NCBI RefSeq assembly: GCF_000972865.1
Contig: NZ_CP011144.1
Span: forward strand, 3,407,118-3,471,117
From: Pseudoxanthomonas suwonensis
Lineage (GTDB): Bacteria; Pseudomonadota; Gammaproteobacteria; Xanthomonadales; Xanthomonadaceae
DNA: 64,000 bases
Direction: 5' to 3'
Every line of letters begins with the position of its first letter. Position 1 is the first letter of the stretch. A model generated the notes under the pieces. The model was not told the DNA's origin. It searched no databases and saw nothing but the letters and a program-made list of their open reading frames with translations. A program made the translations under genes and the position numbers. Below are positions 11,697-20,040 of this stretch, piece after piece.

Positions 11697-12290
11697 ACGG
11701 CAACCGCAACGGCAGGGTCAAAAGCGCCGGGTGTGGTCAGCTTCGTGCTGAGCCGTGGCAGGCCGGGAGTATTGCGGTCGTCTCGACGGCACATCCCTGT
11801 GCCGACTCGCCGACGCGGCCATCCCTGGCCGCTGCCGCAATACTCCCGGCCCGCCACGTCTTCGGGAGCTTCCAGGTCGTGGCTCCGTTCACAGACGATT
11901 AGCAGCGCACGGCTTTCTGTAGGAGCGGGCATGACCGCGACCCGACGCCGTCGGCCCAGGCGACGCCCTCATGATTCCGACGCCCGTGTCGCGGTCATGC
12001 CCGCTCCTACAGAAGGCGGCGCCTTCATGGGTTTACCCCCTCCCTTTCGCCGCAGGCGAAGGGGAGGGCCGGGGAGGGGTGCTTTTGCGGTTGCTGTTGC
12101 TCCACCAATCGAAGCCACGTCCTCAAAGCTCCCGAGGCCGTCGTGCCCAGAGGGGATGGCGCAAGCAGCACATGGATGTGCTGCGGTCGCGACTCGGAGG
12201 CAGGACGCCGGAGCGGAGCGATGCGCCATCCCCTCTGGGCACGATGGCCCCCTCCGAAGCCAGCGCCCTTGCTCCAAGCCGTGAGCCGCG
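11697..12290. repeat. Composite structured repeat, copy 1 (modules A-B-C)
   Basis: About 600 bp without a gene, sharing order, orientation and module lengths with copies at 49738-50275 and 63173-63700. Module A (11761-11851, 91 bp) is a 17-bp outer stem (11761-11777 with 11835-11851) enclosing two smaller hairpins, a three-way-junction shape. Module B (11918-12011, 94 bp) is a head-to-head pair of GTAGGAGCGGGCATGACCGC REP sequences. Module C (12142-12243, 102 bp) is a perfect 22-bp stem (12142-12163 with 12222-12243) enclosing the hairpin GCAGCACA/TGTGCTGC. A CTCCC/GGGAG-type GC-rich palindrome lies between B and C (about 12045-12085). No credible coding region is present. Confidence 0.85.
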
Positions 12291-12475
12291 ACTACCCCCT
12301 CTGAAGCCAGCGCCCTTGCTTCAAGCCGTGAGCCGCGACTACCCCCTCCGAAGCCAGCGCCCTTGCTTCAAGCCGTGAGCCGCGACTACCCCCTCCGAAG
12401 CCAGCGCCCTTGCTCCAAGCCGCAAGCCGCGACTACCCCGTCCGAAGCCACCGCTTTAGCTTGCTTCGAGCCCCA
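12256..12475. repeat. 47-bp tandem repeat, about four and a half units
   Basis: GAAGCCAGCGCCCTTGC recurs at 12256, 12303, 12350 and 12397, with a diverged unit at 12444: an exact 47-bp period. Units differ by one to three bases; one changes the GTGAGCC segment to GCAAGCC. It grows out of the 3' edge of copy 1 of the composite repeat; single similar units follow copies 2 and 3, so the expansion is local. There are no unique spacers, so it is not a CRISPR array. Confidence 0.9.
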
Positions 12476-12554
12476 ACGGGACGGCGCCCCGTATAAAGGG
12501 GCCAAGGGGTTCCCAGCCGGATCGGTACGATTCAGGCCAAGAGCCCCCTAAGGC

Positions 12555-12583
12555 TTGCAATAGGCCACGCCGATCGCCATAAT
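12555..12583 (+). promoter_or_regulatory. Promoter of the initiator tRNA / rimP-nusA operon
   Basis: TTGCAA (12555-12560), a 17-base spacer, then CATAAT (12578-12583): a good sigma-70-type promoter. The expected transcription start falls five to eight bases before the tRNA at 12595. It probably also drives the downstream rimP-nusA-infB genes, as metY does in E. coli. Confidence 0.65.
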
Positions 12584-12594
12584 TCCGCCTCTGC

Positions 12595-12671
12595 TGCGGG
12601 GTGGAGCAGTCTGGCAGCTCGTCGGGCTCATAACCCGAAGGTCGCAGGTTCAAATCCTGCCCCCGCTACCA
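12595..12671 (+). tRNA. Initiator tRNA-fMet (CAT)
   Basis: A 77-base cloverleaf with encoded CCA and anticodon CAT in CTCATAA. Initiator features are visible: three consecutive G-C pairs at the base of the anticodon stem (TCGGG/CCCGA), A11-T24 in the D stem (GAGC/GCTC), and no Watson-Crick pair at 1-72. The mismatch reads T1 opposite T72, not the C1-A72 of E. coli. It lies upstream of rimP-nusA-infB, the same place as metY in enterobacteria. Confidence 0.95.
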
Positions 12672-12904
12672 CGTTTCGCGGTTCCGTCTTCCCGGTGTTG
12701 GTGGGCAGGCGGCAACCGCAAAGCCTGGGCTTGCAACGGCGCATGTTCCCGCCGTTGCGCCGATTCCAGCATCATCGGATGGGAAGCCCAGGCGGGCCTC
12801 CTGTCGGACACGGGGCCCAAGCGGGCCCTTTGTCGTTTCCGGGGTCCGGTTTTTTCCCGAAGCATGTCCCGCCGTTCCGTTCCTGCGTTCGAGTAGCCGC
12901 CGCA
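12672..12904 (+). promoter_or_regulatory. Structured leader between tRNA-fMet and rimP
   Basis: 233 bases with no gene but dense pairing. GCCTGGGCTT (12723-12732) pairs with AAGCCCAGGC (12784-12793). That stem encloses GCAACGGCG/CGCCGTTGC (12733-12741 with 12750-12758) and CCGAT/ATCGG (12760-12764 with 12774-12778), giving a three-way junction. Downstream, GGGCCC/GGGCCC (12813-12828) is followed by TTTGTCGTTT, and a T6 tract lies at about 12850. In E. coli the equivalent leader is processed by RNase III and takes part in NusA autoregulation; a similar role here is inference. Confidence 0.5.
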
Positions 12905-13501
12905 ATGAGCGACAAGCACAGCGAAATCACCCAGCTGCTGGGCCCGACCGTCGAGTCGCTGGGCCTGGAACTGCTCGGCATCGAGTACCTGCCGGCGCCC
13001 GGCGGCGCGACCCTGCGCCTGTACATCGACGTGCCGTCCGCCGAGGGCGATGCGCGCACCGTCACCATCGAGGACTGCGAGGCGGTCAGCCGCGAGGTTT
13101 CGGCGCAGCTGGACGTGGCCGACCCGATCTCCGGCAACTACACCCTCGAGGTGTCCTCGCCGGGCCTGGACCGGCCGCTGTTCACCCCGGCGCATTTCGC
13201 CCGCTTCCTCGGCGAGCAGGCCAAGGTCGGGCTGAAGCTGCCGCAGGACGGCCGCCGCCGGCTGCAGGGCACGATCCTGCGGGTCGAGGACGGCATGGTC
13301 GTGTTCGGCCTGGACAGCGCCGAGTTCGTGGTGGCCGCCGACAACATCGACAAGGCGCGGCTGGTCCCCGACTGGGCCGCGCTGGGCCTGGCGCCCACCA
13401 AGCATTCGCCTTCGAAAGGCAAGCCCGGCCACGGCACGGGCAAGAGCATTGGCAAGCAACCCTCCAACAAGCCGGCGGCCGGCAAGCCGCACGCGGAGTA
13501 A
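12905..13501 (+). CDS. rimP: Ribosome maturation factor RimP
   Basis: 30S assembly factor (198 aa). The N-terminal alpha/beta domain includes [28 protein letters not shown] sequence and the conserved [16 protein letters not shown] and [14 protein letters not shown] segments (about residues 58-93), followed by an SH3-like C-terminal domain. The basic C-terminal tail rich in Lys/Gly/Pro (residues 165-198) is longer than in E. coli RimP (about 150 aa). The ATG at 12905 ([20 protein letters not shown]) fits family starts. nusA follows after four bases. Confidence 0.95.
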   Translation: MSDKHSEITQLLGPTVESLGLELLGIEYLPAPGGATLRLYIDVPSAEGDARTVTIEDCEAVSREVSAQLDVADPISGNYTLEVSSPGLDRPLFTPAHFARFLGEQAKVGLKLPQDGRRRLQGTILRVEDGMVVFGLDSAEFVVAADNIDKARLVPDWAALGLAPTKHSPSKGKPGHGTGKSIGKQPSNKPAAGKPHAE

Positions 13502-13505
13502 ATAG

Positions 13506-15017
13506 ATGAGCAAGGAACTTCTTCTGGTAGTGGATGCGGTCGCCAACGAGAAGGGCGTGCCGCGCGACGTGATCTTCGACGCGCTGGAGGCCGCGCTGGC
13601 CTCGGCGGCCAAGAAGCGCTACGTCGACCAGGACGTGGTCACCCGCGTGGCGATCGACCGCAAGGACGGCAGCTACGAGACCTTCCGCCGCTGGGAAGTG
13701 GTCGCCGACGACGTGGTTATGGAGTCGCCCGATCGCCAGATCCGCCTGATGGACGCGGTCGACGAGGCCGACGGCGTCGAGGTCGGCGACTGGATCGAGG
13801 AGCAGATCGAGAACCCGGAGTTCGGCCGCATCGCCGCCCAGGCTGCCAAGCAGGTGATCGTCCAGCGCGTGCGCGAGGCCGAGCGCCAGCAGGTCGTGGA
13901 CGCGTGGACCGACCGCGTCGGCGAGCTGGTCACCGGCGTGGTCAAGCGCGCCGAGCGCGGCAACATCTATGTCGACCTGGGCGGCAATGCCGAGGCCTTC
14001 ATCCCCAAGGACAAGGGCATCCCGCGCGACGTGCTACGCACCGGCGACCGCGTGCGCGGCTACCTGTACGAGGTCCGCAGCGAGCCCCGCGGCCCGCAGC
14101 TGTTCATCAGCCGCGGCGCGCCGGAGTTCATGATCGAGCTGTTCAAGCTCGAGGTGCCTGAAGTCGGCCAGGGCCTGGTCGAGATCAAGGCCTGCGCCCG
14201 CGACCCGGGCGACCGCGCCAAGATCGCGGTGATCGCCCACGACACCCGCACCGATCCGATCGGCGCCTGCATCGGCATGCGCGGCTCGCGCGTGCAGGCG
14301 GTGTCCAACGAGCTCAACGGCGAGCGCGTGGACATCGTGCTGTGGAACGACAACCCGGCCAACTTCGTCATCAACGCGATGGCCCCGGCCGAGGTCCAGT
14401 CGATCATCGTCGACGAGGACAAGCATTCGATGGACCTGGCCGTGGCCGAGGACCGCCTGGCCCAGGCGATCGGCAAGGGCGGCCAGAACGTGCGCCTGGC
14501 CAGCCGCCTGACCGGCTGGCAGCTCAACGTCATGACCCAGGACCAGGTCGCGGCCAAGTCCGAAGCCGAGCAGGCCGTGGCCCGCCAGCTGTTCATGGAC
14601 AAGCTGGAGGTCGACGAGGAGATCGCCGGGATCCTGGTGGCCGAGGGCTTCAGCACGGTCGAGGAGATCGCCTACGTGCCGGTCGGCGAGCTGCTGGCGG
14701 TGGAGGGCTTCGACGAGGACATCGTCGAGGAACTGCGCTCGCGCGCCCGCGACGCCCTGCTCAACGAGGCGCTGGCGGTGGAGGAGGAGCTGGACGAGCA
14801 CCAGCCGGCCGAGGACCTGCTGGCCCTGGAGGGGATGGACGAGGAGACCGCCTTCGCCCTGGCCAGCCACGGCGTGCGCACCAGCGAGGACCTGTCCGAC
14901 CTGGCCGCCGACGAGGTCGCCGAGTTCGGCATCGAGGGCCTGGACGAGGCCCGCGCAGCGGCGTTGATCCTGGCCGCCCGCGCCGAGGAAATTGCCCGTC
15001 TGGAGCGTGGCGCATGA
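13506..15017 (+). CDS. nusA: Transcription termination/antitermination factor NusA
   Basis: RNA polymerase-associated factor for pausing, termination and antitermination (503 aa, close to E. coli's 495). In order: N-terminal RNAP-binding domain (1-125), S1 domain (about 135-200, GVVKRAERGNIYVDLGGNAE), KH1 (GACIGMRGSRVQAVSNEL), KH2 (AQAIGKGGQNVRLASRLTGW) and two acidic C-terminal AR repeats (about 365-500). It sits between rimP and infB in the conserved order. Confidence 0.98.
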   Translation: MSKELLLVVDAVANEKGVPRDVIFDALEAALASAAKKRYVDQDVVTRVAIDRKDGSYETFRRWEVVADDVVMESPDRQIRLMDAVDEADGVEVGDWIEEQIENPEFGRIAAQAAKQVIVQRVREAERQQVVDAWTDRVGELVTGVVKRAERGNIYVDLGGNAEAFIPKDKGIPRDVLRTGDRVRGYLYEVRSEPRGPQLFISRGAPEFMIELFKLEVPEVGQGLVEIKACARDPGDRAKIAVIAHDTRTDPIGACIGMRGSRVQAVSNELNGERVDIVLWNDNPANFVINAMAPAEVQSIIVDEDKHSMDLAVAEDRLAQAIGKGGQNVRLASRLTGWQLNVMTQDQVAAKSEAEQAVARQLFMDKLEVDEEIAGILVAEGFSTVEEIAYVPVGELLAVEGFDEDIVEELRSRARDALLNEALAVEEELDEHQPAEDLLALEGMDEETAFALASHGVRTSEDLSDLAADEVAEFGIEGLDEARAAALILAARAEEIARLERGA

Positions 15018-15147
15018 GCGCCACAGGGGCCCGCCTGGAGCGCGGCGAATGATCCGGCGATGAACACCGCCCTGCACCGTCCAGGGCTTAGAATCCGCGC
15101 TTCCCTTGCTCTCGGCGAGGGGGCGCCACCAAGAGCATAGGATCCGA

Positions 15148-17787
15148 ATGTCGCAGCAAACCACCATCCGCAAGCTCGCCGAGCTGGTCAATACCCCCGT
15201 CGAGAAGCTGCTGGAGCAGCTGGCCGAAGCCGGCATGCCCTTCAGCGACCCCGACCAGGTCGTGACCAGCGCCGAGAAGCTCAAGCTGCTCGGTTTCCTC
15301 AAGCGCGCGCACGGCAAGGGCGACAGCCAGGCCGAGGAGATCGCCGCGCCGAAGAAGATCACCCTGGCCCGGCGCAAGGTCCAGGAGCTGACCGTCGGCG
15401 GCGGCCGCAGCAAGACCACGGTCAACGTCGAGGTGCGGCAGAAGCGCACCTACGTGAAGGGCGGCGAGAACGCCGCCGACACCGCTACCGCCCGGCCTGC
15501 CGGTCCGGTCAGCGACGAGCACGCCGAGGTCCTGCGCAAGCTGGAAGAGTCGCGCCAGCGCAACCTGGCCGAGCAGCAGCACCTGGCCGAGGTCGACCGT
15601 GTCCGCGCCGAGGAACTGGAGCGCAAGCGCCAGGAAGAGGAAGCGCAGCGCCAGGCCGAAGCCACCCAGCGCCAGGCCGAGGAAGAGCGCCAGAAGGGTC
15701 CCGCCGGGCGACCCCCGGCCGACGGCGAGGCCGCGGCCCCGCGTCCGGCACGCGCGCCGGCAGCCGCCCACCGTCCGGCGCCCGACCGTGGCGCCGACGA
15801 CGGCCGCGGCCACAAGCACAAGACCCGTGGCTCGCACGCCATGGTCGCCGGCATCGAGGACGATTCGGCGGCCAGCCGTTTCGCCGGCCAGCTGCACCTG
15901 TCGGCCGCCGATCGCGCGCGTCGTACCAGCACGCGCCCGGGCAGCAAGCCCAAGCCGCGTCGCCAGGAGACGCGTGGAGGGTCCTCCGCCGGCGGCGCCG
16001 GCGGCTTCGAGCGTCCGACCGCGCCGGTGGTGCGCGAAGTGGCGATCGGCGACGCGATCACCGTGGCCGACCTGGCGCAGAAACTGGCGCTGAAGGGCGG
16101 CGACGTGGTCAAGGCGATGTTCAAGATGGGCGTGATGGCCACCATCACCCAGACCATCGACCACGACACCGCCGCACTGGTTACCGAGGAGCTGGGCCAC
16201 AAGGTGATCCGTGCCGGCAGCGACGACGCCGAGAGCGAACTGCTCGCGCACGTGGAGCAGGCCGAAGGCGATCTGGCCGCGCGTCCGCCGGTGGTCACCA
16301 TCATGGGCCACGTCGACCACGGCAAGACCTCGCTGCTGGACTACATCCGCCGCACCAAGGTCGCCCATGGCGAGGCCGGCGGCATCACCCAGCACATCGG
16401 CGCCTACCACGTCGAAACGCCCAAGGGCGTCATCAGCTTCCTGGATACCCCGGGCCACGCGGCCTTCACCTCGATGCGCGCGCGCGGCGCCAAGCTGACC
16501 GACATCGTGGTGCTGGTGGTGGCCGCCGACGACGGCGTCATGCCGCAGACCAAGGAAGCGATCCAGCACGCCAAGGCGGCCGGCGTGCCGCTGATCGTGG
16601 CGATCAACAAGATCGACAAGTCCGACGCCGACCCGATGCGGGTCAAGAACGAGCTGCTCGCCGAGCAGGTCGTGGCCGAGGACTTCGGCGGCGACACCCA
16701 GATGGTGGAGCTGTCGGCCAAGACCGGCGACGGCGTGGACGACCTGCTCGACGCGATCTCGCTGCAGGCCGAAGTGCTCGAGCTCAGGGCGGTGTCGGAC
16801 GGACGCGCCAGCGGCGTGGTCATCGAGTCGGCGCTGGACAAGGGTCGCGGCCCGGTCGCCACCGTGCTGGTCCAGCAGGGCCAGCTGAAGAAGGGCGACT
16901 ACCTGGTCTGCGGCATCCAGTACGGGCGCGTCCGCGCGCTGTTCGACGAGACCGGCGGCCAGCCGGCCTCGGCCGGCCCGTCGATCCCGGTCCAGGTGCT
17001 CGGCCTGTCGGGCGTGCCGGACGCCGGCGACGACTTCGTCGTGGTCAAGGACGAGCGCCTGGCCAAGGACGTGGCCCAGCAGCGCGACGCCAAGCGCCGC
17101 GAGTCGCGCCTGGTCCAGGCCGCGGGCAACCGCATGGAAGACGTCCTCGCGCAGATGGGCAAGGGCGAGGGCCAGCAGGTCCTCAACCTGCTGGTCAAGG
17201 CCGACGTGCAGGGTTCGGTGGAGGCGCTCAAGCAGTCGCTGACCGCGCTGTCCAACGACCAGATCCGGATCAACGTGATCAGTTCGGGCGTGGGCGGCAT
17301 CACCGAGTCCGACGCCAACGTCGCCGCCACGACCAAGGCCACGGTGATCGGCTTCAACGTGCGCGCCGACGCCTCGGCGCGCAAGATCATCGAGTCCAAC
17401 GGCGTGGACCTGCGCTACTTCTCGATCATCTACGACGTGATCGACCAGGTGAAGCAGGTCGCATCGGGCCTGCTGGGCGTGGAGATCCGCGAGGAGATCA
17501 TCGGCATCGCCCAGGTGCGCGACGTGTTCCGCAGCTCCAAGTTCGGCGCGGTGGCCGGCTGCATGGTCATCGAGGGCGTGGTCAAGCGCAACAAGCCGAT
17601 CCGCGTGCTGCGCGACAACACGGTCGTCTTCGAGGGCGAGCTGGAGTCGCTGCGCCGCTTCAAGGAGAACGTGGAGGAGGTCCGCAACGGCACCGAGTGC
17701 GGCATCGGCGTCAAGGAGTACAACGACGTCAAGCCGGGCGACCAGATCGAGTGCTTCGAGCGCATCGAGGTCCAGCGCACGCTGTAA
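15148..17787 (+). CDS. infB: Translation initiation factor IF-2
   Basis: GTPase that brings fMet-tRNA to the 30S subunit (879 aa). The N-terminal IF2_N domain is [20 protein letters not shown], then a long charged Q/E/R/A-rich linker (about 130-300). The GTPase domain has GHVDHGKT (387-394), DTPGH (433-437) and NKID (487-490), followed by beta-barrel and C-terminal domains. I use the ATG at 15148; an in-frame start at 15106 would add 14 residues that do not match the family. The 130-base nusA-infB gap shows no other gene. Confidence 0.97.
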   Translation: MSQQTTIRKLAELVNTPVEKLLEQLAEAGMPFSDPDQVVTSAEKLKLLGFLKRAHGKGDSQAEEIAAPKKITLARRKVQELTVGGGRSKTTVNVEVRQKRTYVKGGENAADTATARPAGPVSDEHAEVLRKLEESRQRNLAEQQHLAEVDRVRAEELERKRQEEEAQRQAEATQRQAEEERQKGPAGRPPADGEAAAPRPARAPAAAHRPAPDRGADDGRGHKHKTRGSHAMVAGIEDDSAASRFAGQLHLSAADRARRTSTRPGSKPKPRRQETRGGSSAGGAGGFERPTAPVVREVAIGDAITVADLAQKLALKGGDVVKAMFKMGVMATITQTIDHDTAALVTEELGHKVIRAGSDDAESELLAHVEQAEGDLAARPPVVTIMGHVDHGKTSLLDYIRRTKVAHGEAGGITQHIGAYHVETPKGVISFLDTPGHAAFTSMRARGAKLTDIVVLVVAADDGVMPQTKEAIQHAKAAGVPLIVAINKIDKSDADPMRVKNELLAEQVVAEDFGGDTQMVELSAKTGDGVDDLLDAISLQAEVLELRAVSDGRASGVVIESALDKGRGPVATVLVQQGQLKKGDYLVCGIQYGRVRALFDETGGQPASAGPSIPVQVLGLSGVPDAGDDFVVVKDERLAKDVAQQRDAKRRESRLVQAAGNRMEDVLAQMGKGEGQQVLNLLVKADVQGSVEALKQSLTALSNDQIRINVISSGVGGITESDANVAATTKATVIGFNVRADASARKIIESNGVDLRYFSIIYDVIDQVKQVASGLLGVEIREEIIGIAQVRDVFRSSKFGAVAGCMVIEGVVKRNKPIRVLRDNTVVFEGELESLRRFKENVEEVRNGTECGIGVKEYNDVKPGDQIECFERIEVQRTL

Positions 17788-17825
17788 CCGTGCATCCGCC
17801 GGCGCCGCCGGCGCCTGCGCGATGA

Positions 17826-17850
17826 CGGGACGGCCCCTGCGGCCGTCCCG
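17826..17850 (+). terminator. Strong hairpin after infB
   Basis: CGGGACGGCC (17826-17835) pairs perfectly with GGCCGTCCCG (17841-17850) around CCTGC, followed by CCGTTT. The T-tract is poor, so it may be a processing or pausing structure within the operon rather than a full terminator. The rest of the 210-base infB-rbfA gap is GC-rich and empty. Confidence 0.45.
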
Positions 17851-17997
17851 CCGTTTCCGGGGAGCGCCACGTGCCTGCACGGCAGCGGGGCGCGCCACCC
17901 TCCGTCGGACCGGCCAGCCGGCCCGCGGGCAACACCACGGGCCGCAGCGGCGGCCCGGCAAGGAGATCGGGCCGCCGCGCCCGGCGAGGAGTCCGAC

Positions 17998-18360
17998 ATG
18001 CCGACCAAGTCCTTCCACCGCACCGATCGGGTCTCGGCGCAGCTGCGCCGAGAGCTGGGCACGCTGGTGCACGAGGCCGTGCGCGAACACGGACTGCCGT
18101 CGGTCAGCGTCTCCGACGTCGAGGTCAGCCGCGACCTGGCCCACGCCAAGGTGTTCGTCACCGCGCTGCTGCCGGAACGCTCGGCCGAGGCGGTGAAGGC
18201 GCTGAAGGAGCTGGCCAAGGTGCTGCGGACCGAGCTGGCCCGCCGGGTCAAGCTGCGCCACGTCCCCGAGCTGCACTTCCACTACGACGATTCGGTCGAC
18301 CGCGGCGAGCGCATCGAAGCGCTGCTGAAGGAGAACCCGCCCTCCGGTTCCGATTCGTAG
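17998..18360 (+). CDS. rbfA: Ribosome-binding factor A
   Basis: Cold-shock 30S maturation factor with a KH-like fold (120 aa). Family sequence includes FHRTDRVSAQLRRELGTLVH at the N-terminus, the VSVSDVEVSRDLAHAKVFVT strand-helix region and HVPELHFHYDDSVDRGERIE (about 87-106). The TAG stop is formed by the GTAG that opens the REP pair at 18357, so the repeat abuts the reading frame exactly. truB follows. Confidence 0.96.
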   Translation: MPTKSFHRTDRVSAQLRRELGTLVHEAVREHGLPSVSVSDVEVSRDLAHAKVFVTALLPERSAEAVKALKELAKVLRTELARRVKLRHVPELHFHYDDSVDRGERIEALLKENPPSGSDS

Positions 18361-18452
18361 GAGCCGGGTTCAGCCGGCGACACGGGCGTCGGAATCATGA
18401 GGGAGTCGCTTGTGCCGGCGTGGCATGTCGCCGGCTGAACCCGGCTCCTACA
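18357..18452. repeat. REP pair, class 2 (GTAGGAGCCGGGTTCAGCC)
   Basis: Two 26-base arms are perfect inverted complements (18357-18382 with 18426-18451), starting GTAGGAGCC and ending GGCTCCTAC. The roughly 43-base centre (ACGGGCGTCGGAATCATGAG and on) is shared with the other class-2 copies. It resembles the GTAG-headed REP doublets known from Stenotrophomonas and the similar REPs of Pseudomonas. The left edge supplies the rbfA stop codon. Confidence 0.9.
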
Positions 18453-18481
18453 GAAAAAACCGCGCCTCCCTCCGGTCCGGC

Positions 18482-19399
18482 ATGAATTCCCCACGACGCT
18501 TCCGCCCCCTCGACGGCATCCTCCTGCTCGACAAGCCGGCCGGGATGAGCTCCAACGCCGCCCTGCAGGCGGCGCGGCGCCTGTTCCGCGCCGAGAAGGG
18601 CGGCCATACCGGCAGCCTGGATCCGCTGGCCACCGGCCTGCTGCCGCTGTGCTTCGGCGAGGCGACCAAGCTGGCCGGCCTGCTGCTGGGCTCGGACAAG
18701 GCCTACGAGGCCGGGATCGTGCTCGGCGCGACCACCGATACCGACGACGCCGACGGCCAGGTCCTGCGCCAGCGGCCGATGCCGGCGCTTGACCGCGCCG
18801 TGCTTGAGGCCGCGCTGGCCCCGTTCACCGGCGTCCTGCAGCAACGTGCCCCGGTCTATTCGGCGCTCAAGCAGGGCGGCGAGCCGCTGTACGCCCGTGC
18901 CCGGCGCGGGGAAGCGATCGAGGCGCCGGTGCGCGAGGTCGTGGTCCAGGCCATCGAACTGCTCGACTTCGGCCCGGACCGCCTGCGCCTGCGGGTGACC
19001 TGCGGCAGCGGCACCTACATCCGCAGCCTGGCCCGCGACCTGGGCGAGGTGCTGGGCTGCGGGGCGCACATCGCCAGCCTGCGCCGGCTCTGGGTCGATC
19101 CGTTCAGGCAGCCGCGGATGCGTACCCTGGAAGAGCTGGCGGCGCTGGCCCATACCGGTGGCGAAGCGGCGCTGGATGCCTGCCTGCTGCCGCTGGCGGC
19201 GGGACTGGCCGACTTTCCCCGGGTCGAGCTGGCGCCGGCCGAGGCGGTCCGCTTCGGCCAGGGGCAGCGCCTGCGGGGGCCCTGGCCGCCCGCCGATCCG
19301 GCCGGCGTGTTCGGCCTGGACGGGGCGCCGCTGGGACTGGCCCGGGTCGACGCCGACGGGCGGCTGTCGCCACAGCGCCTGTTCCGGGCCGTGGCCTGA
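18482..19399 (+). CDS. truB: tRNA pseudouridine-55 synthase TruB
   Basis: Makes pseudouridine 55 in the T-loop of tRNAs (305 aa). The N-terminus [15 protein letters not shown] and the catalytic motif [16 protein letters not shown] with D47 (equivalent of E. coli D48) are clear, as is [16 protein letters not shown] (about 174-189). A C-terminal PUA-like extension ends the protein. The ATG at 18482 ([10 protein letters not shown]) is chosen because upstream in-frame codons lie inside the REP element. Confidence 0.96.
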   Translation: MNSPRRFRPLDGILLLDKPAGMSSNAALQAARRLFRAEKGGHTGSLDPLATGLLPLCFGEATKLAGLLLGSDKAYEAGIVLGATTDTDDADGQVLRQRPMPALDRAVLEAALAPFTGVLQQRAPVYSALKQGGEPLYARARRGEAIEAPVREVVVQAIELLDFGPDRLRLRVTCGSGTYIRSLARDLGEVLGCGAHIASLRRLWVDPFRQPRMRTLEELAALAHTGGEAALDACLLPLAAGLADFPRVELAPAEAVRFGQGQRLRGPWPPADPAGVFGLDGAPLGLARVDADGRLSPQRLFRAVA

Positions 19400-19428
19400 G
19401 CGCAGGCTGCGCGTGCACGGCCAACGCC

Positions 19429-19457
19429 TTGTCCCGCAAGGCGCCGGCAGGTACAAT
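19429..19457 (+). promoter_or_regulatory. Promoter of rpsO-pnp
   Basis: TTGTCC (19429-19434), a 17-base spacer and TACAAT (19452-19457): a good sigma-70-like pair, leaving a leader of about 130 bases before rpsO. In E. coli rpsO has its own promoter within the same gene order. Confidence 0.65.
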
Positions 19458-19595
19458 TCGCGCGCCTTTTTCCCGGGCAATCCTTTCCGTCCTTTACCCC
19501 CATTCCCATCGGGGGCGGGGCGGTCTTCCGCAAGCGGCGGGTCAGGCGGTGCGCGCAGCGCGTTCCTGCCGGCCTCGCATCCACGAGAACACACC

Positions 19596-19856
19596 ATGTC
19601 CATCGACACCCAGAAGATCATCGCCGACAACGCGCGCGGCACCAACGACACCGGTTCCCCGGAAGTCCAGGTCGCCCTGCTGACCGGCCGCATCGAGCAG
19701 CTGACCGAGCACTTCAAGACCCACAAGAAGGACCACCACAGCCGTCGTGGCCTGCTGCAGCTGGTCAACCGCCGCCGCAGCCTGCTCGACTACCTCAAGC
19801 GCAAGGACAACGAGCGCTACAAGGCCCTGATCGAGAAGCTCGGCCTGCGTCGCTGA
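19596..19856 (+). CDS. rpsO: 30S ribosomal protein S15
   Basis: Primary 16S rRNA-binding protein of the small subunit (86 aa; E. coli 89). Sequence [40 protein letters not shown] and [20 protein letters not shown] is typical. The leader (about 19465-19595) could host the S15 autoregulatory structure known in other bacteria, but I cannot define a pseudoknot by eye. Confidence 0.98.
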   Translation: MSIDTQKIIADNARGTNDTGSPEVQVALLTGRIEQLTEHFKTHKKDHHSRRGLLQLVNRRRSLLDYLKRKDNERYKALIEKLGLRR

Positions 19857-19979
19857 TGCAAGACCCCGCCGCGGCGCAGAGATGCGCCGCGGTTTGCATT
19901 TCGGGCATCGGCAAAGAATTCCGACGTCACTCCGGCCCCGCCGGAGCGCAACATCCGCCAGCGGCCGGGCTTTCCGGCC
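19857..19979 (+). promoter_or_regulatory. rpsO-pnp intercistronic hairpins
   Basis: Three stems lie in this gap. CCGCGGCGC/GCGCCGCGG (19869-19877 with 19884-19892, then TTT, with outer TGCA/TGCA pairing) resembles an attenuator after rpsO. CTCCGGC/GCCGGAG (19930-19936 with 19940-19946) and GGCCGG/CCGGCC (19963-19968 with 19974-19979) follow in the pnp leader. E. coli pnp is autoregulated through an RNase III-cleaved leader hairpin; the same role here is inferred from position. Confidence 0.5.
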
Positions 19980-20040
19980 ACCCGCATGCGGCAGGGGTCG
20001 CATCCGGTCTATCCGCCAGCAGCATCCTCAAGGAATCAAC

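Noticed and set aside
11719..12290. Small open frames inside the composite repeats
   Set aside because: The same DNA is open in several frames and both strands, and the changes between copies preserve base pairing, not an amino acid sequence.
11697..12290. An insertion sequence or integron at the composite repeats
   Set aside because: No transposase or integrase gene and no clear target duplication can be seen.
12256..12475. The 47-bp repeats as a CRISPR array
   Set aside because: Units are head-to-tail without unique spacers, and no cas genes are present.
15088..18282. A 1064-codon minus-strand frame across infB and rbfA
   Set aside because: Antisense to infB, with low-complexity translation and no conserved motif or ribosome-binding site.
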